Assembly: GCA_964017235.1 (NCBI GenBank)
Contig: OZ024927.1
Location: 29,531,160-29,595,159, forward strand
DNA length: 64,000 nt
Source of the DNA: Sabellastarte sp. h YS-2021
Lineage: Eukaryota > Annelida > Polychaeta > Sabellida > Sabellidae
Direction: 5' to 3'
Below the pieces are notes generated by a model that saw only the letters and a program-made list of their open reading frames with translations, did not search any database and was not told the origin of the DNA. Below, piece after piece: positions 13,201-23,765 of this stretch; the first letter of the stretch is position 1, and each line of letters starts with the position of its first letter. Position numbers and translations under genes: made by a program.

Positions 13201-13847
13201 AAGTATTTTTTATTGATTTTATCTTGGGGAGGGGTTTATGTCCTGTTTTTTCACTAAAAACAGAGAGGAAGGGGTTTTTTCCTCCCTTCTATCAGAGAGT
13301 GATTAAACAGAAAAGTGTCAAGTTCCCATGCAATAATTGAATGGAATTTGCAGAGAAAAAAAAACATTATTTTAGCCAAACTGCCGATGTTTGAAATGCT
13401 GAAACAATTGCAAGTTTTTTTGTTGGTTGAAGATTTCATTTAAGTAAGATCTCCTAAATTTAATTTTTATGTATGTTTATTAATTCTTCTTTTTTACTTT
13501 AAAGTGCTCTTAGATGAAACCCATTCTACTAGAAAAACTTGCTTTTCTCAATGTCTTTGAAACTTTGATTATAAGATATTGGAAATACACTGCAGGAAGC
13601 GAGCTTTCAGTATATCATTGGCAGATCAGTGGGTTGGGAGTGAGGGGATCAGGATCCACAAGATAAAATAAAATTTATGTCTACATTATCCTGTCTTCTA
13701 ATTTTTAGATGAGTTTTCTTATAAATTTCTCCTCCCAGGTAAAAACCTCCCAGTACTTTAGGGCAATGTTTCTGCAATATTATGTCTATTTTAACCACAT
13801 GTTGTTTATCAGATAAGGTGTACATTAAAATTTTTTCCTTATAAATA
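13201..13847. other. intron or 3' UTR of the short-tail transcript
   Basis: AT-rich with no gene. It would be the 3' UTR if the exon ending at 13200 is real. Otherwise it is ordinary intron. Confidence 0.5.
13667..13672 (+). terminator. possible polyadenylation signal AATAAA
   Basis: Canonical AATAAA 467 bases after the stop of the candidate alternative terminal exon. It would end a short-tail transcript. The hexamer is frequent in AT-rich sequence, so it carries little weight alone. Confidence 0.25.
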
Positions 13848-14545
13848 CCACCACACGACTAAGGCTCCCGATTAAGGGTTTTTGAGGGTCGGTTTAAAAA
13901 ATTTGCTTAGTCCCAGTCTTAGTAAGGGTCGGTTGTGGTCGGTTTGGGCCGTGTGAAAAATCAAACATGTTTGATATTTCTCCGGACCCAAACCGATTAT
14001 TTTTTCCCGCCATAAACAAAATGTCCGGTCCCAGGCTTCCCCAGGCCTCCTCAGACCACATTTACACAGTCCTATGTTGTCCCAGGCCGCCTGCGACCCT
14101 TAGTCCCTGACCCTTAGTCCCAGACCCTTAGTGCCTTAGTCCCAGGCCTCCTGCGACCCTTAGTCCCATTGCAAAACAAGAATCGGCCACATTGGTCTGG
14201 GGAAGACTGGGGACGCCTGAGGACGCCTGAGGAGGCGGGGACTTAGTCGTGGGTTAGTCGGGCCTTAATCCCAGGAGGCCTGAGGCGTTCTGGGACCCAG
14301 TCGGTATGTCTACGACCAGATCTTAGATCAAACCGACCAGAAAAATAGCTTAGTCGGTTCTTAGTCCCAGACCAGTCGGGGACTCTGTAGGGCAGCCTGG
14401 GGCCTCCTCAGGCTCCCTGGGGTCGATCTGACCTTAATCCCAGACTTTTACACCAATCCAGTATTCCCGCCCATTTTTCCTTTTTTTTCACCGACTGTCC
14501 ACGATTAAGGGTCCCAGACGCAATCGGGGCTTAATCCTTTGGTGG
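13848..14545. mobile_element. nonautonomous DNA transposon (MITE), ~698 bp
   Basis: A sharply GC-richer block in an AT-rich intron. The ends form imperfect terminal inverted repeats: the left starts CCACCACACGACTAAGG and the right, reverse-complemented, starts CCACCAAAGGATTAAG. The interior is full of variants of GACCCTTAGTCCC and CCAGGCCTCCTC in both orientations, so it can fold on itself. It contains the 14-base perfect palindrome TCAAACATGTTTGA (13961-13974), also found near the left end of the Harbinger relic at 53658. It has no coding capacity. I could not define a target-site duplication. Confidence 0.75.
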
Positions 14546-15585
14546 AACAGGGGCATAAGTAATCTGCCTAAAATGAATAATGATTTGAAAATATGTCATC
14601 AGTTGAAATACTGAAATCACATTTTAATATCTTGATTTCAGAACTTCAAATCTGTACCTCAGACCAATTTTACAATTAACCAACAGGACTGGAGTTTCGC
14701 ACAACATGTAACTGGTGTTTTTGATTTCATAATTTGAAATTCTGATGGATTAAATTTTCTATATATAATACATATGCCTTCTGGTGGGATAAAATATAGT
14801 CAAAATATGTATAGTTTTACATCCCTCTCAAGAGCTAAGGTAATACCAGTAAAGGGCCTTTGGTAAACACCACAAAGTGTCATAAGGTGGATTAGAACCC
14901 TAGACCACATACAGGGGAGATCCAGGAGACTAAAGGCAAAATTTGTTAAGTACTGGGGCAATGAGGATTCTGGTGAAATATAGAATGAAACACCAAAAAA
15001 TCATGAGGTTGCTTCAGCATGTAATAATCTTTCTTCAAACATTTTGATCTAGCAACACACTTTCAAATGGAGATTTGATTAATGTGTTTGCATTGTATTG
15101 TATTATTTCAACATATCCCATTTGCTTCCTGAAATTACAATGATATTTTTCTTTGTTATTCCGCTCAAACACATACATTGCGTCATGTGATCACACTGTA
15201 ATATAAGTCTGTGTATTGGCAGATGGCATGTTGTACTTGTTATCGTTCCATGACATTCACAGACTGGACATACTCTGGCGTGTATTTTTATGGATCTCCT
15301 TAGGGGAGCTTTATTGTTCTCATTGTATAACAGAAAAGTCTTCCTTCTGGAGATATGGTTTTTGTTTTTAATACCAAAAAAGTTTTAATGGTCAAAGCAC
15401 ACTGAACCAAATCTGGCTTTACTGATGACCTTGTATGAAATCATGCAAAACTGTTTCCTTCCCACATGATGCAAAGGTTCACCACATGCAGTCTGTTTTA
15501 TAATAACATCTGGATACTGTCTGGAATTTAGCAAGTGGAATAAATAAATGTAGAAAAAATAAATTGGGTAAGATTTGTGGCTAAA
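14546..15585. other. intron, no gene
   Basis: AT-rich intron. The only structure noticed is a tRNA B-box-like match on the minus strand near 14889-14900 within a possible decayed SINE (about 14830-14960). Nothing else is supportable. Confidence 0.6.
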
Positions 15586-16604
15586 GCTGAGAATCCTTTA
15601 ATGCGCAATGGCGTATGCGTAAGCGTATACGTAAAACCCATCCGTCACCCGTATGCGTTTTATGTGGCTCCATTAACACGTATATTTACACACGTAAAAA
15701 AATTTTCCCAATGAAAAATGAGGAAAATTTATAAATAATACAGACTAAACTGTCTGTGTCTGTTGAAGGAAAAAAAACACATTTTCAGCTGACGACAAAG
15801 CCAGTGCTGAAACCACAAACATGTACACATATACTTGCAAGCCAGCTTTCAATTAACCTTCTAAAGACTTTTAATATTTTTTTCCATAAAATATTTTTTC
15901 CAAGATATAATATTTAAAACAGTTTCATAATATTACACAGCAGTGAATGTGATGAATGAAATGGAACCTTTTACAAAACGTAAGATCAACCATTGCACCA
16001 AGACCTGTCTATGCGAAAAAGATTGAAAATATTTTAGTATTGTGTTTAAAGCCTCTTACGAGGCTAAACTTTTGTGTGAACCCATGTGTGTGCTGGGAGA
16101 TTTATTAAACAATCCACTATATATCTACTGTAACCTTAAATTCTCACACATTCACACATACAAAAGTGAAATATATTAAATATCAAACAGCCAGTAAATT
16201 GTTGCTACCTTAGCAATAGTCCTGTATATATTCCAGAAAAAGTTTGCGAGGAAACTTTTATGAGCAGCTAAGGCTTTCATTTGTTTTTGAAGGCTGGATA
16301 TATATCTTTTTACCGAAATTTTGACTTTCTATCATCATTAAAAGGTGACAAAACTTAAATATATTACTGGGAAATTCCTGCAATTAAATGACAAATGCAT
16401 GCGTATATGGTCCGTATGCGTAAAAAATCGCTCAGAAAGGGATTGCATCCGTATTTTTGTTTACGCATACGCATCTGGATGTAAGTACACGGATAAATGG
16501 AGTCATACAAACTTAAAACAGTAGGAGGGAATTTTTTTACGTATACGCATATGTACACGGATACGCATACGTATCTGCCATTGCGTATAAAAGGACTCTC
16601 AGCT
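15586..16604. mobile_element. MITE with CGTATGCGTA subterminal repeats, ~1.02 kb
   Basis: The terminal inverted repeats are GCTGAGAATCCTTTAATGCG on the left and, reverse-complemented, GCTGAGAGTCCTTTTATACG on the right, both continuing into CAATGG. Just inside each end are many overlapping copies of CGTATGCGTA and TACGCATACG. TAAA flanks both sides (15582-15585 and 16605-16608) and may be the target duplication. The AT-rich centre has no transposase. Confidence 0.8.
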
Positions 16605-17809
16605 TAAAGGTAAGTGACTGGATCCAGATTGAACTAATGTTAAACTGTGCCATAACAATGAGAATAGACATCAATAGAGTTCCATAAAGTTTTATGTAGA
16701 TCTAGCATGATAAACAGTGTCACCACAACATTGGTTTTATTATAAACTTGCTGTGTAAGATAGAATTTTTCTTTGAGACAACCATTTAATTGTTATCCAG
16801 TAACTTGTCAAAAATAAATTTCTGCTCCATTGCAACTCTGAGACATATAGTATTCATATTAATGCCAGCATCCCAAGCTTATATTTACTATGGATAAGAG
16901 GACACAGTAATACAATCAGATTGAGCTAGGTACTCTGAAAAAAACAACAAAAGTACAACAAGTTTTAAGTTAATAGTGAGTACCGTATTTCAATATATAA
17001 ACACCCACTCCCTATTAAATAACCTCCCCCACCTCCCCATTCACTGTGTATTTCTTGGATTACAAAGGAAGATGCTTTTTAGTACATCCCCACTCAGATG
17101 AGCAGTTAATAAAGTTTATCAAAATAAAACATGGCAGTTTGGATCAGGAAAACTTTAAAATCTAAAAAAAAAAGATATGAGTAAGATTTTGTCAGATTTA
17201 AATTTTAAATTTTCCCTCAATTATATTCTCTGAGAATCGAGATGCAAGTTGTAAAGTATACAGTTATTACCCAATATCACCAGACTTTTGAGTTTGTTTT
17301 TTATCTGACATAGTACACCATGTCCAACCCCTTTAAAAATACATTTATATGGTAAAATACTGGGGCATTTATATGGTAAAATGTATTATGTATTTAACTC
17401 TATTAATAACCCTTTCACACTACAGGCAGTATCACCCGCAGTAACCCATGTTTGGGGAAGCGTCCCTGTCCTTTGATTACAAAAGGGATCAAGCTCAAGT
17501 TGATGTTAAAACTCGATCAAGATTAAGCTTATTCATAATTAAGTTGAGCTGTTTTTTGGCTTTACTTTTGGATTAAATTTAACCAACCAAGATAGGTGGT
17601 TTAGATTTTGGACCAATGGGCAGAGTTTCATTTATGAAAGAGCCAAATGACACTTCAGAGACATTGGCTGATGATTTTAACATCATCATGTGGTAGTAAA
17701 TGCACCCAATGTATCTAAGTTCCTCAAACTGAGAATTGTGAAGACCAGTTTGGCAGGATTGATTTTGGGGTATTTTGAGTTTAGGTAAAACCTTAAGTAT
17801 GGTAGTATT
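16605..17809. other. intron with two short MITE-end fragments
   Basis: No gene. At 16981-17035 there is one end of the element family complete at 43152-43608 (TACCGTATTT... followed by AAACACCCACTCCCT). At 17410-17445 there is one end of the family complete at 49120-49254 (CCCTTTCACACTACAGGC). No partner ends were found nearby, so both look like fragments. Confidence 0.55.
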
Positions 17810-18165
17810 TTAGTATTTATGTTATTATAAGAGATGCTCTGGGTGTTGTTCTACTTGAGTCTTCAATCTGGCTGTTTTTAGCAAACATAGTAGATGGTGC
17901 TTGTTATCTTAGCGGAGCCTTTAAGGGACTAGTTTTCAGTAATCTTTCCATACAAGGAAATAGGTTTTATCCTACTTGAGCCTTTAGCCTGGATGGTTTT
18001 TAGTATTCATATTACAATAGATGCTGCTTGTTTTCTCTAATTAAACATTGAGAAAGGCTAGCTTATCAGCATTTATGTTACAAAGTTGCTCGGAGATATC
18101 CTTTTGAGCCGATATAAAGGCTAATTTCTCAGTATCTATGTCATAAGATGCTGGGTGTTATCCTT
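17810..18165. repeat. diverged minisatellite, ~65-bp unit, about six copies
   Basis: Successive stretches share the order AGTATTTATGTTAT, AGATGCT(C/G)(T/G)GG, GTTATCCTACTTGAGCC, TT(T/C)A(G/A)TCTGGCTG with substitutions and small gaps, giving a period of about 58-68 bases. The copies are old. No open frame runs through them. Confidence 0.6.
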
Positions 18166-19724
18166 ATCCCTCTCAGTTGACTGAGGAAGCTAATGGAGCA
18201 CACCACATTACCCCATCCACCTGCTTCTGTGGCAGCCATCAAACTGATTTGTTGGCTCTCTGGTTGCTATCATCTGACTACAAGACTGCATCAAATTGAG
18301 ATATATGTCAGGGTGGTCTGTTGTATGTAGAGGACCTAGCTGACAACTCCCTCATACTTAACATCCAGGGTACATGTTCTTAAGACCTCCTCAAAAGTGG
18401 AACTCAATGTGCCAGTAGCAAATATATCTGTCCGGCTTGTAGCTAAAATTTGCCATAGCTCAGGACGTTGTGAATGAATTGAGATTTCAATATTGGATTT
18501 ATATGGCAAAAAAAATTACAATTCATTTCTATGAACATTATTACATGTACACCAAACAAGTGTGGGTAATTAAATATTAATAGTGAAGTTTTTCCTGGAC
18601 CAAATTATTTGTAGTAGACTCTGTGTTAGTTATTACCTAATATTGAAACCTCCAATATCCATAGATTTAGTTTGTAGCTATGGCCATCATTCACAACAAA
18701 AGTCCTGCATTGAAAAGATTTCTGAATTCCTAATTAAAAGAGAATTTTTCTCAAAATTATGAAAAAAATAAACCAGTTTATTGATTTATGTTATCTAGTT
18801 CAATTATATACTGGTACTTACTGTAAATACAAATCTTTTATACCCATCTTTTGAATTAGCATATATATGGCATGGTTCACTTTTCGCTGTAGCTACACAA
18901 TTCAGAAACTGTGTGAATTTGTTATTCAGAAACTGTACGAATAGTTATTCAAATCCATAAAAATTTGTAGTTATTTTGTAAATGCCTGATAAATTATACA
19001 ACAGTTTACCATTATCCTTACTGTTTAAGCCACATAGAACTGATCCTGTCTAATTTCACAATTGAACCTGGAACATCACCAAGATTCACACTGAAATATC
19101 CATGTTTTTTGGACAACTGGTAAAGATAAATAAAATAAAATATAAGTTGCTGTGAGACAGATTATTGGAGATTAGACAATTAAATCTACATAAAAACTAC
19201 AGTAGTACTGATGTTTGTGAATGGCAGCATTTGTTTGTCCTGACTTAGTCAAAAACTAAAATTAATTTTTCCAGTTAGTTCACAATGCACAAATTTTACT
19301 TGTACCAGGTCTGAGTAGTTGTACTTGATGTGTATTTATTTGTCTGTTAGTCTTCCTGTTTATGAGCTATTTTAAATGGGCAAATCAGTAAAGAATTCTG
19401 GCTGTTTTTAATATTATATTTTTTGTTAAGATGTGATTCTTTAGTTTCATACCATGTACGAAACAGAAAGCAAGTTATCATTACTCTCTAAACCTACTGT
19501 TGCTTTACATATCAGAAAAAGACAATAGATGGTTGGTTCAAAATGACCTTAAGTGAGAAAACTTTATAGCATAGGGTACAGAATCCCTTCATAACTACTA
19601 TGCACTTTTCCTTCCATCTGTAAAGCCACTCCACATGGTCTAATCTATATAAAATCTTGAACAACATATTAAACCTAAATAATTTTAAAAAATCACGTTA
19701 GAACCTGGAAAGAAGGCTACATGA
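18166..19724. other. intron, no gene
   Basis: AT-rich with short unsupported open frames only. Nothing further was recognised. Confidence 0.6.
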
Positions 19725-19835
19725 ATGTGTAGATGTGACATATCTAACATTATTGACTGGACTCTTTCTGATTTCCAGTGTAAAGATGCTTAACAGTAAG
19801 ATGTACAGGGACCTCTCTGTTTTTGCTCCAGTAGG
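19725..19835. repeat. dispersed repeat, copy 1 of 2
   Basis: About 105 bases sharing ACATATCTA(A/G)CATTATTG, GTAAAGATGC and GATGTACAGGGACCTCTC in the same order and orientation as 27003-27105. The family is unknown to me. Confidence 0.65.
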
Positions 19836-22800
19836 AGGGATTAATTTTCTCTGGATCCGTCCAAGAGAAACGTAACAAGAAAAGTAATTTCTCTCCTCGA
19901 TGGGCGTGTGTTTAGATGTAGAATTCCAATTTGCAAAATGTATTTGTCCAGTTTTTTGCAAAGGGAACTTTAAGCTCTGTAATGTCATTCTTAGTGAGAG
20001 CTTTTAGTGTCTCCTGTGTTTCCTTGGTTGCTTAATGCGTTCATTCAGCATTATTTCTTAGGCTTTAATCTTTTTGTTTAGGTAAAGGAAAGAAACAACA
20101 GAGAAAAATACAGTTTGAATGTCAAAAAAAACACATTACTCACTTGAAACCCCAATGACTTGAGAGAACCAAAATCTTTTGACGACAAAGGGAGCAATTA
20201 AACAAGGTCACTTAGATTCCTAGCTATATTACTTGCAGATATTTTGATAATAGTTCACAATTATAACTGTTATCCAAAGAAAATAACATCCCATACAGAT
20301 CTTCATTCACCCTTGTAATTTGCATTTACCACAATATAATTTTGATCTCGTCATTGTGCAGGTTTTCTTGCAGTGTATTCTTTCTCCAATGAATTTTCGA
20401 GTGAATCACATAAAGCTATCAGAGAAGCAGTGGATAACAAGTTTGCTCTAAACTCTGTTGTAGTAGGTTCAAACATAACATGTCAGATTATAACCAGGGG
20501 ATGCATTGTATCATTTGTTTGTGCTTATTTCTATTGACTTGGACTGTTTGGGAAATTTACTAAATCCAATGGGGTTGTGTTAAAAATGCCCACTTTCAAG
20601 AAGGGGGGAATTTTCACAGGCAATCACCCAGTGGTCACAAGCATCTGACATGGATTCACTAGTATAGTGCAGATGAAGATTGACATGATCTGTAGTTCGT
20701 CTTGGTTTGCTTACCATTTGGTATTGTTGTTTCTGCATTGATTTAGAAGTCAGTGTATCAGAAAAGTGCATCACTTAATATTTAGATGTTCAGATCGTGT
20801 TATTAAAAAGTTACTCATCAGCTTTAACAAGGACATTAAAACAGTTTAGTCAGAAGATTTATGAAATATGAGTATTAAAGAGAACGACTGCATATATGCG
20901 CGAATCGAGATATGAACAGTTTATATGTGCATGCTGCGTATCAAGGTACTTCTTTCTGGGCAATTAGAGCTAATTACTGTGACAGTAATAGTTGTGGTAG
21001 GATGTGGAAAACATTTGGTATGGTAAATAAAATATACTTTGTTTATCTAGAATGAAACCTTCTGGTCAGTGGCAGTAAAAACCACAACAAAGAAATTTAA
21101 ATTGTTTACCTAGATATTTACAGCATTTACTTTGTTACTCACTATGTCCGCACATGAGAGATATGTTATTGATTAGGTGACAATAAGATTTGAAGTGGGC
21201 TGTAAAACTATAGACTGCAAATTATTTGGGTAAATAAGGGTTTTTATCCTTTTTTCAGATATGTAAGGGTCTGAAGCAGTTGTGAATTGCTTTTGTAAAT
21301 TTAACAATTATAAATATGTGTATCCTCCCACATAATATATGGTATATCACATAGATTCTTCTCAAGTGTTATTTTTAACCACAGAATTTCCTTGTTCCGA
21401 GAAAGCCCTTGATTCATCTTTGTTCCTATAGTTTTTAAGACGGAAAAATATGGTAGCAGTTGTATAGCTTACTATAGTGATATGGTTCATGGCGACACCC
21501 AAGTACTTGAAGAAACACCTTGATTTGAGTTTGTTCCTATTTGATAAAACATATGTGATAATATTAGCAGTTGTGGCAGACAAAGTTCATTGTGTTCTTG
21601 ATGAGTAATGACTTCATAGAACTGCTTCAATAATGTAATCAACATGTAATTGAAACAAAGAACACTAGAAATGATTGTTGATAGAAATTTGGCATAGAAT
21701 TAATAAAGGTTTGTAAATGTAACAGGGTATTTGAATATTGAATCAAAGAGGTTTCACTGAACATATTCAGTTTTTTGAAAAATTTCAATCCAGACTAACC
21801 TCTGTTGTGTGGACACTGCACCCATTTTGAGATAAATCTGGTTTAATCAGCTGTAACCTCAATCCCCGTCAACTCGAATTGAGTGTGAACTAGTTCAATG
21901 TTGTGTTGTTGACAAGTAATTATTTACAAGGAAGTGTTACATTAATGCAATATCAGGATGGTTTGCTAGTTTGAAATACTCTTTCAGGGGGCTTTCATTT
22001 TTATCCAAATGAATGTTAATATTGTTAAAACGTCTTGGGTTTAAATGGGTATGTAAATATTAGAATACAAACATGGTATATTTTCACTACTTGAAGTTGT
22101 GATGTCACATTTCAGTGTAATTCCGATCTGATAGAATGTACCATTTCATTGTTAAAACCTAGACATTGTAGCAAAATGAAACAATCTCTTGGCCACAAGT
22201 GCCCCATTTGTGTCACCTACAGTAACTTTATTCATCAATGTTCAATGTCTGCAGCGGTCTACAAAATGGAGCCAAATCTATCACATTTGCAAAATTTATG
22301 CAACATCTACATAAAAAGTAACACGTTCATGCTAAATTTCCAGACAAGGGAAATGAGGCCAAGATTTTGAAGCACAGGTAAAGGGGGTTATATATTCCAA
22401 CAGAGGTATTACCATTGGTGATTGGAGAAATACTGACCTTGGGTATTACAAATGTGAACATATAAGTCTTTGTGTTATTATATTCATAGACGCTAACACA
22501 AACATTTAATGATTAATGGTTTCCTTGAACTCAAAAGAACTCTTTTCCTCATTATGTATTAAATCAATAAATTTGAAGGTCATAAGGTTACTGCATTCTA
22601 ACCTTACAAATCTGATTTATTGCACATTTCTGTGTTTTCAACATACACAGCTGTCTTATTAGAATGAAAATTAGATTGATGCTAAAAGAACAAAGACAGG
22701 TACTTTCTTGGATAAAATATTGCACTTTTGTAAGTTTAAAACGCCCCCTACTGTGCTTACTTAAAAAGTGGGATTTCTGTATGAATGAAAAGATGCCACA

Positions 22801-23320
22801 TAACTGTAGGAATGAAATAAAACATTGGTCTCCTCTCACTGAGCCAATTAAAAAGCTTACCAAAGGATAAAGTATTTAAATGTAATATGAGATGACATAT
22901 AAGCGGCCTGATAAATGGTTTCATTGGAAAGGGGTTAAACAGTCATAATAAAATGGAGGTGGCCCCATATTGTAGCATATCATACAATCTACAGACTCTT
23001 GTGGGCTTAAAGCAAGATTTGTGGTCCAAAACTGTTTACTTAGGAGACACATTCAGTAAGAAGGCCTAGGCTGAAGAAAAACCCCATTTTTTTCTCTTTA
23101 TTATAATTGATATAATATCAACAAAGGGGACAGGAGAGCCACAAACAACCCTTGTATTCATAATATACAATAATCTTATCTCGCCTTTCTTTTCCAATGG
23201 AATGTAAATAAAAAGTAAGCCTATAAAGACACAGTACATGTGTGTTCCCATGCAACCAATTTGTGACATATGTTTACTTGTGTTGGAAAAATTGTCGGTT
23301 CATTTTGACCCCTAAATTGT
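19836..23320. other. intron, no gene
   Basis: 3.5 kb of AT-rich intron. Open frames up to 96 codons occur on both strands but have no domain, splice or homology support that I can see. Confidence 0.6.
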
Positions 23321-23540
23321 GGCATAGCATGATGAGTACACATCTCATCACTAAAGTTAAGCAGCAATGGGCTATGTCAGTACTTGGATGAGTGACCATC
23401 TGAGTTCTAGGCCAGGTATGCGATGTATCTGACTCAGAATTTGTTTTTGTCGTAAACTTTCATAAATTCTAGTGCACTACTTGTGTCTCTGATGTAGCTG
23501 ATGTAGACTGAAACACTTGTCAGCCTTGTTTTTCAGTGTG
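23321..23540 (+). mobile_element. 5S-rRNA-derived SINE, copy 1
   Basis: The head resembles 5S rRNA across its internal promoter: AGTTAAGCAGCAATGGGC (A-box region) followed by GTCAGTACTTGGATGAGTGACC-like sequence (C-box region). A non-5S tail follows, containing CACTACTTGTGTCTCTGATG and AGACTGAAACA. The shared head plus tail in three places marks it as a SINE and not a 5S gene. Such 5S-headed SINEs (SINE3 type) are known; RNA polymerase III transcribes them and LINE machinery mobilises them. Confidence 0.75.
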
Positions 23541-23610
23541 GGCTCTACTAAGGCTCGCGCTTCTAGAGATCACTTTTCCCCCCTTTTTTGTCTCTGGACT
23601 TTCAGGAATT

Positions 23611-23765
23611 GTAGCGTAGCATTATGAGTTTCTGTCTACTCACTGAAGTTAAGCGACAATGGGCTATGTTAGAACTGGGATGGGTGACCGCTTCGGTACA
23701 CTACTTGTGTCTCTGATGGCTTTGCCCTCGTGCTAGTAGACTGAAACCCCTTTCAGCCTTATTTG
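23611..23765 (+). mobile_element. 5S-rRNA-derived SINE, copy 2
   Basis: Same family as the copy 70 bases upstream: 5S-like GAAGTTAAGCGACAATGGGC, then ACTGGGATGGGTGACCGC, then the shared tail CACTACTTGTGTCTCTGATG. Shorter and diverged, with part of the middle missing. Confidence 0.7.

Noticed and set aside
22149-22370. 73-codon frame with four cysteines, possible zinc finger
   Set aside because: Cysteine and histidine spacing fits no finger class, and there is no splice or conservation evidence.
23321-23416. Functional 5S rRNA gene
   Set aside because: Too diverged in stems and loops, shared tail with another copy, and lacking the full 5S ends.
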